Positions 14,187 to 22,980 of a stretch of DNA of 64,000 nt are shown here, piece after piece. The translations under genes and the position numbers were made by a program. The DNA is from Rhizobium sp. L43 (GTDB lineage: Bacteria; Pseudomonadota; Alphaproteobacteria; Rhizobiales; Rhizobiaceae). Numbering within the stretch: position 1 is the first letter of the stretch; every line of letters starts with the position of its first letter. The notes under the pieces are model-generated. The model made no database searches, was not told where the DNA came from, and saw only the letters and a list, made by a program, of their open reading frames with translations. The stretch covers positions 1 through 64,000 of the forward strand of contig NZ_NWSQ01000009.1 in assembly GCF_002531725.1 (NCBI RefSeq), written 5' to 3'.

Positions 14187-14702
14187 TTATGCGGCCGGCT
14201 TCGCCTGACGGCGCCAACTATAGCCCTTGCCAGCGTCGGCGTCACGCACCGCCGGCTGATAATGATGGGGAATGGCGGGAAGACGGTTTTCGGAAAGCCG
14301 CTTCAGTGCCGTGGCGTTGCTGACGGAAAAGCTGTCGATGCCGACACGCAGCATCAGCGGCACCTGATCGATCAGCACGTCGCCGACGGCGCGCAGCTCG
14401 TTGCTATAGCCCAGGCGCTGGCGCAGCAGCGAGGCATGACTGAAGGCGCGGCCGTCGTTGAAGGCCGGAAAGGCGACGGCAACGATTGCCAGGCGATCGA
14501 GATAGGGCTCCAGCCGGCGCACATCGTCGGCCGGCTTGATCAGCACGCCGAGGCCGACATCGTTGCTTTCGTCGGCCTTGGCGATCAGTTCGTCGAGACC
14601 GAGCAGCGGCTTCTGCTCCTCGGTCGCCTTCACCTCGTCGGTTTCGATCACCCAGGGATCGTTTTCGACAAAACCGGTTTCTCTCCAGATCTTGGTCATC
14701 AT
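14187..14702 (-). CDS. DUF934 protein of the sulfite reduction operon
   Basis: The product has 171 residues. The stretch VAVAFPAFNDGRAFSHASLLRQRLGY followed by LRAVGDVLIDQVPLMLRVG is the DUF934 core. The family is found almost always next to assimilatory sulfite or nitrite reductase genes in alpha- and betaproteobacteria. The gene starts eight bases after the cysI stop and is last in the operon. Its biochemical role is not settled; a part in electron delivery to, or assembly of, the reductase is the usual proposal. The context makes the pathway assignment firm even though the activity is not. Confidence 0.88.
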   Translation of the reverse strand: MMTKIWRETGFVENDPWVIETDEVKATEEQKPLLGLDELIAKADESNDVGLGVLIKPADDVRRLEPYLDRLAIVAVAFPAFNDGRAFSHASLLRQRLGYSNELRAVGDVLIDQVPLMLRVGIDSFSVSNATALKRLSENRLPAIPHHYQPAVRDADAGKGYSWRRQAKPAA

Positions 14703-14709
14703 CCCCTCC

Positions 14710-16380
14710 TTATGCCGCTTCGGCGGCCGAGCCGTAGAGCGCAGTCTTGAACGGCTGCGGTCCGACGCGGCGATAGGCGGCGAGGAAGTTCTCGGAATGA
14801 TCGAGGCGCAGGCCGAGATAGGTGTCGACGATCGTCTCGATCGCGTCTGTCACCCGGTCCGGCTCGAAGCCGCGACCGATGATTTCGCCGATAGACGTAT
14901 GTTCGTCGCCGGAGCCGCCGAGCGTGATCTGGTAGAGTTCGGCGCCTTTCTTCTCGACACCGAGCAGGCCGATATGGCCGACATGGTGATGGCCGCAGGC
15001 ATTGATGCAGCCGGAGATCTTGATCTTCAGCTCACCGATCTCTGCCTGACGTTCGGCATTGCCGAAGCGGCGGGAAATTTCCTGCGCCAGCGGGATGGAG
15101 CGCGCATTGGCGAGTGCGCAGTAGTCCAACCCCGGACAGGCAATGATATCGGTGATCAGGCCGGCATTCGCTTCCGCCAGATTGATGGCGACGAGGCCGC
15201 GATAGACGGCTTCGAGATCGGCAAGCGGCACATGCGGCAGAATGAGGTTCTGCTCATGACTGACGCGGATCTCGTCGAAGGCATACTCCTCGGCAAGATC
15301 GGCGATCGCATCCATCTGCGCATCCGAGGCGTCGCCCGGAATACCGCCGATCGGCTTCAGCGAGATCGTCACCATGCCGTAATCGGGGTTCTTGTGTGGC
15401 TGCACGTTCTGCTGGACCCAGCGGGCGAAACCGGAATCGGCCTTCTTCCAGCGGGCAAGGTTTTCCCAGCCTTCGGCGCGCTCGGGCAGCTCAGGCGGCG
15501 CGAAATAGGCAGCGATCGACTGGACGTCCTTTTCCGGCAGCTTGAGCTCGGTATCCTTCAGCGCGGCGAATTCAGCTTCCACCTGGCGCGTCAGCTCCTC
15601 GGTGCCGGTTTCGTGCACCAGGATCTTGATGCGGGCTTTGTACTTGTTGTCGCGGCGGCCGTGCAGATTGTACACGCGCACGATTGCCGTGGTGTAGGAG
15701 AGCAGGTCTTCCTCGGGCAGGAAGTCGCGGATCAGCTTGGCGATCATCGGCGTACGGCCCTGGCCGCCGCCAACATAGACGGCAAAGCCGATCTTGCCCT
15801 TCTCGTTCGTCTTCACGTGCAGGCCGATATCATGCACCTGGATTGCGGCGCGGTCGCGCTCGGCACCGGTGACGGCGATCTTGAACTTGCGCGGCAGGAA
15901 GGAGAATTCCGGATGCACCGACGACCACTGGCGCAGGATTTCGGCGTAGGGTCTGGGATCAGCGACCTCATCGGCGGCGGCACCGGCGAAATGATCGGCG
16001 GTGACGTTTCTGATGCAGTTGCCCGAGGTCTGCAGCGCATGCATCTCGACGCTTGCGAGGTCGGCCAGCGCATCAGGAATGTCCGACAGCTTCGGCCAGT
16101 TGAACTGCAGGTTCTGGCGCGTGGTGAAGTGGCCATAGCCGCGGTCATAGGTGCGGGCGATATGGGCGAGCATGCGCAGCTGGCGCGCGCTCAGCGTGCC
16201 ATAGGGAATGGCGATGCGCAGCATATAGGCATGGAGCTGCAGGTAGACGCCGTTCATCAGGCGCAGCGGCTTGAACGCATCCTCGGCCAGCTCGCCGGCA
16301 AGGCGGCGCTGGACCTGATCGCGAAACTGCTCGACGCGCTCGGTAACAAAGGCATGGTCAAATTCGTCGTAACGGTACAT
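14710..16380 (-). CDS. cysI: Sulfite (nitrite/sulfite) reductase haemoprotein
   Basis: The product has 556 residues. The siroheme and 4Fe-4S ligands appear as CPGLDYCALANARS (near residue 420) and GCINACGHHHVGHIG (near residue 460), with the four Cys spaced as in the family. The N-terminal half has QNLQFNWPKLSDIPD, typical of ferredoxin-like domains of the superfamily. It reduces sulfite to sulfide with six electrons for cysteine synthesis. The neighbours cysG (siroheme) and DUF934, and the absence of nitrate genes, favour sulfite over nitrite. No CysJ flavoprotein is adjacent, so the electron donor is probably a ferredoxin or encoded elsewhere. Confidence 0.93.
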   Translation of the reverse strand: MYRYDEFDHAFVTERVEQFRDQVQRRLAGELAEDAFKPLRLMNGVYLQLHAYMLRIAIPYGTLSARQLRMLAHIARTYDRGYGHFTTRQNLQFNWPKLSDIPDALADLASVEMHALQTSGNCIRNVTADHFAGAAADEVADPRPYAEILRQWSSVHPEFSFLPRKFKIAVTGAERDRAAIQVHDIGLHVKTNEKGKIGFAVYVGGGQGRTPMIAKLIRDFLPEEDLLSYTTAIVRVYNLHGRRDNKYKARIKILVHETGTEELTRQVEAEFAALKDTELKLPEKDVQSIAAYFAPPELPERAEGWENLARWKKADSGFARWVQQNVQPHKNPDYGMVTISLKPIGGIPGDASDAQMDAIADLAEEYAFDEIRVSHEQNLILPHVPLADLEAVYRGLVAINLAEANAGLITDIIACPGLDYCALANARSIPLAQEISRRFGNAERQAEIGELKIKISGCINACGHHHVGHIGLLGVEKKGAELYQITLGGSGDEHTSIGEIIGRGFEPDRVTDAIETIVDTYLGLRLDHSENFLAAYRRVGPQPFKTALYGSAAEAA

Positions 16381-16388
16381 CGTCTTCC

Positions 16389-16703
16389 TCAGACTGCAAT
16401 GAATTCGGGATCGGCAGGAGCGTAGCCCGGGGCATATTCCATGGTCGGGCCCTGCGCACGGATGCGCTCGCGAAGGCGAAGCGGCCAGAGAACACCGTCG
16501 GTTTCCTGAACGTCGACGACGGCGACGTCAACCACCTCGTTGTCGGCGTATGATTTCTTGCCGATCGCCTCCAGCGCTTCAACCGCTTCGTTGTGACGGG
16601 CGACAAGCGCCTCCTGCAGCGAGGTGGACCACTTCCCGTTCGCATCCAACCAGACGGCAATGCCATCCGTCAGCCGGTTGGCCGTCAGAACCTTGTCTAC
16701 CAT
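16389..16703 (-). CDS. DUF2849 protein of the sulfite reduction operon
   Basis: The product is a 104-residue protein with VLTANRLTDGIAVWLDANGKW near the start and TMEYAPGYAPADPEFIAV at the end. This matches the DUF2849 family, which lies between cysG and cysI in rhizobia and related groups. It starts two bases after the cysG stop and ends eight bases before cysI, so co-translation is likely. The function is not known. Its constant company suggests a role in sulfite reductase maturation or regulation. Confidence 0.87.
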   Translation of the reverse strand: MVDKVLTANRLTDGIAVWLDANGKWSTSLQEALVARHNEAVEALEAIGKKSYADNEVVDVAVVDVQETDGVLWPLRLRERIRAQGPTMEYAPGYAPADPEFIAV

Positions 16704-16705
16704 GT

Positions 16706-18145
16706 TCAGCTCCTTGCAAGTTCCTCGAGCCGGGCGTTCGCACGTACCAGCGGCTCGGACAGTTCGAAATTGGCGCCGGCGACCGCATCGCCGATAATGA
16801 CCATGACCGGCCCTGATAATTCGTCGCGGTGCTGCAGATCGGGCAGATCGGCGAGCGTGCCATGCAGCAGGCGGCGCTCGGCGCGGCTGGCATTTTCGAT
16901 GACGGCGACCGTGGTTTCGGCGGGGATGCCCGCCTGCATCAGCCGTTCGGCGACGGAGGCGGCAACCGTGCGGCCCATATAGACGGCGATCGTCGCGCCT
17001 GAGACGGCAAGGCTTGCCCAGTCGGGCAGCACGTCGCCGGTGAGATCATGGCCTGTCGTGAAGACCAGCGAGGAGGCAACGCCACGCAACGTCAGCGGCA
17101 GCTCGAAATCGGCAGCCGCGGCGAAAGCCGAGGTGATGCCGGGCACGACCTCATAGGTGATGCCGGCGGCGCGCAAAGCGGCCATTTCTTCGCCCGCCCG
17201 GCCATAGACCAAGGGATCGCCTGACTTCAGGCGGACGACGCGCTTGCCCTGGCGGCCGAGATCGACCAGCAGGTCGTTGATCTCTTCCTGCGACTTCGAA
17301 TGACAGCCCTTACGCTTGCCGACCGAAAGCCGCTCGGCGTCGCGGCGGCCCATATCGACGATCGCCTGCGGCACGAGCGCGTCATAGACGATGACGTCGG
17401 CTTCCATCATCACGCGCTGGGCGCGCAACGTCAGCAGATCCTCGGCACCCGGACCGGCGCCGACCAGCCAGACGTGGCCGGCGACCTTATCCATCGCGCC
17501 CAACAGCCGGTCGGCGGCGTGGCAGGCCTGCGGCAGGTTGCCATTGGCGACGGCATCGGCAACAGCGCCGGAGAAGAAGCGGCGCCAGAAGACGCGGCGG
17601 GAGACGCCACGCGGAATAATTTGCTCAACGGCCTTGCGATAGCTCGTCGCCAGCACGGCAAGGCGACCGAGCGAAGGCGAAAGCAGCTGGTCGATCTGCG
17701 CACGGATCATCTGCGCCAGAACCGGCCCGGCCCCTTCGGTGCCGATCGCAACGGCGACAGGGGCGCGATTGACCAGCGCCGGTGTGAAGAAATCGCAGTA
17801 GTCGGGCTGATCGACCGCATTGGCCGGAATTCTGGCGGCACGCGCAGCGTCGACGATGCTGCGGTCATCAGCTTCATTGCCGGTTGCGGCGAAGACGAGC
17901 GCTGAACCCTCGACCTGTTCGGCGGAGAAGGCAGCGCGCACGGTCTCGATACGGTTGGCGATCAGGAAAGCGTGGTAATCGGCTTCCGGCCGGTCGGCAT
18001 AGGCGACAATCCGCGCCTTTGTGTTCAGCAGCAGCCGCACCTTGGCGAAAGCTTCGTCGCCATTGCCGAAGACAGCCGTCTTCTGTCCTTCCACGCGAAA
18101 GAAGGCGGGAAATACCGAAAGCTGTTCAGTCTTGGGAGGCATCAT
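16706..18145 (-). CDS. cysG: Siroheme synthase
   Basis: The product has 479 residues and two enzymes. Residues 1 to about 205 are the precorrin-2 dehydrogenase/ferrochelatase part (VFGNGDEAFAKVRLLLN, then ATGNEADDRSIVDAARAA, then DYCDFFTPALVNR). From about 220 the SAM-dependent uroporphyrinogen III methyltransferase part follows (VWLVGAGPGAEDLLTLRAQ, then RLKSGDPLVYGRAGEE). Together they convert uroporphyrinogen III to the siroheme needed by CysI. The start is ATG at 18145 or 18142, and no strong ribosome binding site is seen. It is the first gene of the operon, so its 265-base upstream region should hold the promoter; an imperfect palindrome CCCTTG-N5-CAAGGG lies at 18174-18190. Confidence 0.93.
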   Translation of the reverse strand: MMPPKTEQLSVFPAFFRVEGQKTAVFGNGDEAFAKVRLLLNTKARIVAYADRPEADYHAFLIANRIETVRAAFSAEQVEGSALVFAATGNEADDRSIVDAARAARIPANAVDQPDYCDFFTPALVNRAPVAVAIGTEGAGPVLAQMIRAQIDQLLSPSLGRLAVLATSYRKAVEQIIPRGVSRRVFWRRFFSGAVADAVANGNLPQACHAADRLLGAMDKVAGHVWLVGAGPGAEDLLTLRAQRVMMEADVIVYDALVPQAIVDMGRRDAERLSVGKRKGCHSKSQEEINDLLVDLGRQGKRVVRLKSGDPLVYGRAGEEMAALRAAGITYEVVPGITSAFAAAADFELPLTLRGVASSLVFTTGHDLTGDVLPDWASLAVSGATIAVYMGRTVAASVAERLMQAGIPAETTVAVIENASRAERRLLHGTLADLPDLQHRDELSGPVMVIIGDAVAGANFELSEPLVRANARLEELARS

Positions 18146-18173
18146 CAATCCACTTCGAAGTTGCCGGAATATG

Positions 18174-18190
18174 CCCTTGATCGACAAGGG
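18174..18190. promoter_or_regulatory. Palindrome before cysG, possible operator
   Basis: CCCTTG and CAAGGG are separated by ATCGA, about 30 bases upstream of the cysG start. The position suits a repressor or activator of the sulfite reduction operon. No known binding motif is matched. Confidence 0.3.
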
Positions 18191-18410
18191 ATTGAAGGAA
18201 CAGAAATTCGAAAGCCCAAGCAAGCAGGTATTCTTTTGCTCGTGCCGTCAGTGATTTGAGAAAAGTCACCCGTGCTGCCAAAAAGCCGCATATTCTCAGC
18301 CCGCTTGCTGCAGTGCAGTATAAAGCCTGTGACAAAAGACGTCCACCGGTGCTTCACGCATTTCACTCGCGCCGCCAAGGCGATAGACTGAGGAAAACTG
18401 GAGGGCCCTC

Positions 18411-18998
18411 ATGCCTGATAAGACCATTGCCTCCCGCCTGCTTTCGGTCATGGAAGACGATATCCTGCCGCTGACCGAGCGTGGCGTTTCGCTTGGCAAT
18501 AAGGTGTTCGGTGCGGCGATCTTAAGGAAATCCGATCTTTCGCTTGTCGTCGCCGAAACCAATAACGAGCTGGAGAATCCGCTCTGGCACGGCGAGGTGC
18601 ATACGCTGAAGCGCTTCTATGAGCTTGGCGAGAAGCCGCCGACCAAGGATCTGATCTTCCTGTCGACGCACGAGCCCTGCACCATGTGCATGTCGGCGAT
18701 CACCTGGGCGGGCTTCGACAATTTCTACTATTTTTTCAGCCACGAGGATTCGCGCGACGCCTTCGCCATTCCACACGATTTGAAGATTCTCAAGGAGGTC
18801 TTCGGGCTTGAACCCGGCGGCTACCGCAGGCAAAACGCCTTCTGGAACAGCTTTGCCATCGCCGATCTCGTCGAGACCGAAGAGGCTCCGCTGAAGACCG
18901 CGCTAAAGACGCAGACCGCCCGCATCAAGGCGCGCTACGACGCGCTGTCGATCAGCTACCAGTCGTCGAAGAGCGCCAACGACATTCCACTGAACTGA
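18411..18998 (+). CDS. Nucleoside deaminase family protein
   Basis: The product has 195 residues. The zinc site of the cytidine/guanine deaminase superfamily is present: HGEVHTLKRF (His plus catalytic Glu) near residue 60 and STHEPCTMCMSAI (two Cys) near residue 85. The family deaminates nucleobases or nucleosides; the substrate here is not obvious, and the protein has a longer C-terminal tail than guanine or cytosine deaminases. GGAGGG lies six bases before the ATG. The last codons and stop lie in the first unit of a 15-base tandem repeat. Confidence 0.87.
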   Translation: MPDKTIASRLLSVMEDDILPLTERGVSLGNKVFGAAILRKSDLSLVVAETNNELENPLWHGEVHTLKRFYELGEKPPTKDLIFLSTHEPCTMCMSAITWAGFDNFYYFFSHEDSRDAFAIPHDLKILKEVFGLEPGGYRRQNAFWNSFAIADLVETEEAPLKTALKTQTARIKARYDALSISYQSSKSANDIPLN

Positions 18999-19059
18999 GG
19001 GCCACTGAACTGAGGGTCACTGAACTGGGCCTCTGAACTGAAGCCTGCTGAACCGAGGC
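18987..19059. repeat. 14-15 base tandem repeat at the deaminase stop codon
   Basis: Five units of the form CCACTGAACTGAGGG begin at 18987, 19002, 19017, 19032 and 19046. The first two are identical and the later ones diverge. The first unit encodes the last three codons and stop of the deaminase. The array fills the gap up to mazG. Confidence 0.85.
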
Positions 19060-19062
19060 AAC

Positions 19063-19905
19063 ATGCAACCTTCCAAAGACATTTCACGGCTGATCGAGAT
19101 CATGGCGGCGCTGCGCCATCCCGAAACCGGCTGCCCCTGGGACATCGAGCAGAATTTCGAGACGATCAAGCCCTACACGATCGAGGAGGCCTATGAGGTC
19201 TCAGACGCGATCGAGCGCGGTGATATGGACGATCTCTGCGACGAGCTGGGCGACCTCTTGCTGCAAGTGGTCTTTCACGCGCGCATGGCCGAGGAGGCCG
19301 GCGAATTTTCCTTCGGCGACGTGGTCAACGCCATCACCACCAAGATGATCCGCCGCCACCCGCACGTCTTTGCCCGCTCGGAGGCGGATACGCCCGACGC
19401 GGTGAAGATACAGTGGGACGAGATCAAGCAGGCGGAGAAACGTGAGCGCGCCGAGCGGCGGGCAAGGCGCGGCATCACCGAGGATTTCAAGGGCGGGTTC
19501 CTCGGTTCCGTGCAGCGCAGCTTCCCGGCTCTGACCGAAGCGCTGAAGCTGCAGGAACGCGCCGCCAAGGTCGGCTTCGACTGGTCGGCCCCCGAACCGA
19601 TCCTCGACAAGATCGAGGAGGAGATCGGCGAATTGCGGGCCGCACTTCGCGAAGGCGATCGGGCGAAGGTCAGCGACGAACTCGGCGATTTGATCTTCGC
19701 GGTCGTCAATATCGGCCGGCATGTGAAGGCGGATCCGGAGCAGGCAGTGCGCGGAACGAATACTAAATTCCGACGTCGATTCAGTCATATAGAGAATGTT
19801 CTTGAAGCGGAAGGTGAGACGCTGGAAGACGCGACGCTGGAGCGGATGGAAGAGATCTGGCAGGCGGCCAAGGCGATCGAGCGGGCTGTGGTTGGGGCTG
19901 AATGA
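19063..19905 (+). CDS. mazG: Nucleoside triphosphate pyrophosphohydrolase MazG
   Basis: The product has 280 residues and two MazG folds. The first has CPWDIEQNFETIKPYTIEEA and EVSDAIERGD plus ELGDLLLQVVFHARM, giving the metal-binding EExxE-type residues. The second repeats the plan with IEEEIGELRAALREG and DELGDLIFAVVNIGRH. The enzyme hydrolyses NTPs and dNTPs to monophosphates and pyrophosphate, cleaning abnormal nucleotides and, in E. coli, damping ppGpp signalling. GAGG precedes the ATG by about seven bases. It sits downstream of the deaminase on the same strand, a plausible nucleotide-quality pair. Confidence 0.94.
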   Translation: MQPSKDISRLIEIMAALRHPETGCPWDIEQNFETIKPYTIEEAYEVSDAIERGDMDDLCDELGDLLLQVVFHARMAEEAGEFSFGDVVNAITTKMIRRHPHVFARSEADTPDAVKIQWDEIKQAEKRERAERRARRGITEDFKGGFLGSVQRSFPALTEALKLQERAAKVGFDWSAPEPILDKIEEEIGELRAALREGDRAKVSDELGDLIFAVVNIGRHVKADPEQAVRGTNTKFRRRFSHIENVLEAEGETLEDATLERMEEIWQAAKAIERAVVGAE

Positions 19906-19964
19906 TGTTTCGGTCGTCCCTTGAAGGAAAGGCGCGCAACTGCCTGCTTTTGATAGGAATCATT

Positions 19965-20188
19965 CACCGCGCGGACGCGCGGTGGCTGGATTCCTGTGAC
20001 AGGCACAGGAATGAGGGTGGGAGATGTGGCCTTCCGCCAACTGCCGCCGAACTGGCTGTGCACTCTAATTCGCTACGCTCTATGAAACGTCAGTACATCG
20101 CTTAAGTGCTGGGTGTCTCAGCGGGAAATTTTGGCGAAGGCGCCAACCCCATCCACCCTCATTCCTGTGCTTGTCACAGGAATCCAGC
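19965..20188. repeat. Composite palindromic intergenic element
   Basis: A 36-base block at 19985-20020 recurs inverted at 20153-20188 with a single mismatch. Each block holds its own palindrome, ATTCCTGTG-N5-CACAGGAAT. A further perfect palindrome with 9-base arms, CACCGCGCG-GA-CGCGCGGTG (19965-19984), abuts the left block. The 132 bases between the blocks have no gene. The structure is like paired REP (BIME) elements or a small MITE. The stems could also protect or end the mazG and hflX transcripts. Confidence 0.8.
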
Positions 20189-20294
20189 GTGTCCAAGTCC
20201 TTGGGCGCGAAAGACTCTTTCCTCTCGGCGTATCAAATTATTGACGGCGCGGACCTGTGACAAGCAGCCATAAGCAAGAGCAAAAAGCCCCCGC

Positions 20295-21620
20295 TCACCG
20301 CTCCCAATCTTCCCTAGCAGACTTCGGCCCGTTGCCGATGCGCCGTTCGAGTTCGGTCGCCTCGGTCTCCGACAGGCGCAGATCAAGCGTGATCGAGCCG
20401 TCTTCATTGTCCTCGCGGGCGTCGACGATCGCATGATCGTAGAGCCAGGGCAGCAACGCCAGCTTGTCGACGGGAAGGCGGATCGTTGCTTCGGTCATCA
20501 CGCCTGACAGGCGGCGGCTGATCTCGTCCATCAGCGTATCGACGCCCTCGCCGCTGACGGCGGACACCGCCACCACGTTGCTGGCGCCTGATGATTTTTG
20601 CACCATGGTGTCGTGCACCTCGGGCTCCAGCCGGTCGATCTTGTTCCAGACCTCGATCAGACGCTTGGCGGATTCGGCCTCGTCGATGCCGAGATCGTTC
20701 AGGATGCGCATCACGTCGGAGCTCTGCGCCTGGTTGTCGGCATCGGACATGTCGCGGACATGCAGGATGAGATCGGCTTCCAGCACCTCTTCCAGCGTTG
20801 CCCGGAAGGCGGCGACGAGATGGGTCGGCAGGTCGGAGATGAAGCCGACGGTGTCGGACAGGATGACGGTGCGACCGTGCGGCAGTTTCATGCGCCGCAG
20901 CGTCGGGTCGAGCGTGGCGAAGAGCATGTCTTCGGCCAGCACGCCGGCGCCGGTGATGCGGTTGAACAGCGTCGACTTGCCGGCATTGGTATAACCGACG
21001 AGCGCCACGATCGGGTGCGGCACCTTGCGGCGCTTGGCGCGGTGGAGCTGGCGGGTGCGCACGACCTGCTCCAGCTCGCGTTCGAGCTTGATGATGCGGT
21101 CCTGCAGCATCCGCCGGTCGGCTTCGATCTGGGTTTCGCCGGGGCCGCCCATGAAGCCGCCGCCGCCGCGCTGGCGTTCAAGGTGGGTCCAGCTGCGGAC
21201 CAGACGGCCCTTCTGGTAATTCAGGTGAGCGAGATCGACCTGCAGCGTGCCTTCCTTGGTGGAGGCGCGACGACCGAAGATTTCGAGGATCAGGCCCGTC
21301 CGGTCGATGACCTTGGCGTTCCATTCCTTTTCGAGATTGCGCTGCTGCACCGGCGTCAGCGGATGATCGACGATGACGAGACCGGAATCGCGCTCATCGA
21401 GCAGCGCCTTGATCTCCTCGATCTTGCCGGTGCCGAGCAGGGTCGCCGGTCTGGGATCATTGACCGGCACGACCTGGCCGTTGACGACATCGAGTTCGAT
21501 CGCCTGAGCAAGGCCCGTCGCCTCCTCGAGCCGGCTTTCCGGCGTGCGGGTCGAGGCCGATTCGGTCTGGCCGCCGCGACTGCGCGACTTCAGAACCGGC
21601 ACGATGACCGTCGCGCGCAT
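20295..21620 (-). CDS. hflX: GTPase HflX
   Basis: The product has 441 residues. The N-terminal HflX domain has ATLLGTGKIEEIKALLDE and VDLAHLNYQKGRLVRSWTHL, with the glycine-rich GGGGFMGGPGETQIE linker. The G domain follows with GYTNAGKSTLFNRI (G1), DTVGFI (G3) and NKIDRL (G4). HflX binds the 50S ribosome and rescues stalled ribosomes under stress. The frame stays open upstream of the ATG at 21620 back to the hfq end, with residues like those of longer HflX proteins, but no standard start codon is seen there. It follows hfq in the same direction, the classical order. Confidence 0.93.
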   Translation of the reverse strand: MRATVIVPVLKSRSRGGQTESASTRTPESRLEEATGLAQAIELDVVNGQVVPVNDPRPATLLGTGKIEEIKALLDERDSGLVIVDHPLTPVQQRNLEKEWNAKVIDRTGLILEIFGRRASTKEGTLQVDLAHLNYQKGRLVRSWTHLERQRGGGGFMGGPGETQIEADRRMLQDRIIKLERELEQVVRTRQLHRAKRRKVPHPIVALVGYTNAGKSTLFNRITGAGVLAEDMLFATLDPTLRRMKLPHGRTVILSDTVGFISDLPTHLVAAFRATLEEVLEADLILHVRDMSDADNQAQSSDVMRILNDLGIDEAESAKRLIEVWNKIDRLEPEVHDTMVQKSSGASNVVAVSAVSGEGVDTLMDEISRRLSGVMTEATIRLPVDKLALLPWLYDHAIVDAREDNEDGSITLDLRLSETEATELERRIGNGPKSAREDWER

Positions 21621-21697
21621 GTCGTCCCTGTGCTTGGCGGCCTCAGGGATGATCGAATCGTTCTTGGTATCGCGTGTCGAAATGACGGCTGATCCTG

Positions 21698-21940
21698 TTA
21701 GGACGCTGCTTCTTCGCTCTCGAACATCTGCATGGGCTGGCCCGGCATGATCGTCGAGATCGCATGTTTATACACGAGCTGCGAATGGCCGTCACGGCGA
21801 AGAAGAACACAGAAATTGTCAAAAGACGTAACAACGCCCGTGAGTTTCACGCCGTTGATCAAAAAGATTGTCAGGGAAATCTTTTGCTTGCGAACAGTAT
21901 TGAGAAATAAGTCCTGCAGATTCTGAGAACGTTCCGCCAT
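21698..21940 (-). CDS. hfq: RNA chaperone Hfq
   Basis: The product has 80 residues. [20 protein letters not shown] begins the Sm fold with the conserved Gln that contacts uridines. [20 protein letters not shown] is the Sm1 motif and [10 protein letters not shown] the Sm2 motif with the KH pair. Hfq forms a hexamer that pairs small RNAs with mRNAs and is needed for nitrogen fixation gene control in rhizobia. I chose the ATG at 21940; the family starts here and GAAAGAAG lies upstream. It is flanked by dat and hflX in the same direction. Confidence 0.97.
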
Positions 21941-22052
21941 CGCGCCGCTTCTTTCTTTATTGCCGACCCAATCTGGCCGGTAGAATATCAATCAACCTCA
22001 CCATGCGAAGACCGGTGGCACCCTCATTCCACCTGTCCAGCAAATCTTGGTA

Positions 22053-22916
22053 TCAAATCGCAATCTTTTCCGCAACGTCGAAAAAGGCCTCGCGGACTTT
22101 CTGCGAGAGGCTGCCGGGATGACCGTTGGCAATGGTCTGGCCATCGACGGAAACGACCGGAAAACAAATGCTTGTGGCTGCAGTGAGGAAGACTTCGCGG
22201 GCTGCGAGCATCTCGGAAACGGAGAAGTTCCGCTCGGCGATCGGCAATCCGAGCTTGGCTGCGACATCGATCAAGGTGGTGCGGGTTATGCCGCGCAGGA
22301 TGCCGTGTTCGGCCGGCCGCGTCACCAGCATTCCCTCGGAATCGACGATCCAGACATTGGTCGCCGCCCCTTCCTTCACCATGCCGTCACCGTCGACATA
22401 GATCGCCTCCTGGGCGCCGGCCTCCTTGGCCTGTTGGCGGGCCATGGCATTCGGCAGCAGGCCGACGGATTTGATATCGACGCGGTCCCAGCGGTTGTCG
22501 GTCACGGTGATTGCCTTGATGCCATTGGCATTCTTGGCGGCGATGATTTTGGGATCGGTGCTCTTGGCGGTGATGACAAGCGAAGGCGGCGTGCCCTCGG
22601 CCGGGAAGACGTGATCGCGCCGCGCGACGCCGCGCGTGACCTGCATATAGAAAAGCCCGTTGCGGACATGGTTGCGGCGTAGCGTCTCGCGAATGACCTG
22701 GGTCAGCGCCGCCCGGCCCATCGGCCAGGCGATGCCGAGCTCACCGAGCGAACGGTCGAGACGGTTCAGATGACGGGTGAGATCGACGATATAGCCATGG
22801 CGCACCTCGCAGACCTCATAAACGCCGTCGGCAAATTGATAGCCGCGATCCTCGATATGCACGCTGGCATCGGAATGCTTGACGTAGCGGCCATTCACAT
22901 AGGCAATTCTCGGCAT
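22053..22916 (-). CDS. dat: D-amino acid aminotransferase
   Basis: The product has 287 residues and is a class IV PLP enzyme. HIEDRGYQFADGVYEV is the N-terminal signature and DIKSVGLLPNAMARQQAKE holds the likely PLP Lys (near residue 147). EGAATNVWIV and HGILRGITRTTLI complete the cofactor phosphate site. The motif set fits D-alanine transaminases rather than branched-chain ones. It would interconvert D-alanine and D-glutamate with their oxo acids for peptidoglycan. It lies between ntrX and hfq on the same strand, separated by 65 bases from ntrX. Confidence 0.87.
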   Translation of the reverse strand: MPRIAYVNGRYVKHSDASVHIEDRGYQFADGVYEVCEVRHGYIVDLTRHLNRLDRSLGELGIAWPMGRAALTQVIRETLRRNHVRNGLFYMQVTRGVARRDHVFPAEGTPPSLVITAKSTDPKIIAAKNANGIKAITVTDNRWDRVDIKSVGLLPNAMARQQAKEAGAQEAIYVDGDGMVKEGAATNVWIVDSEGMLVTRPAEHGILRGITRTTLIDVAAKLGLPIAERNFSVSEMLAAREVFLTAATSICFPVVSVDGQTIANGHPGSLSQKVREAFFDVAEKIAI

Positions 22917-22980
22917 GGGAAACCTGGTCTTCCGGGAAGCAATAGGAGACGCGGCGCGACATCCGCCGCGCCGGAAAGGA

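Noticed and set aside
18146..18410. SAM or cobalamin-type riboswitch before cysG
   Set aside because: No recognisable conserved core of either class; only a short palindrome is visible.
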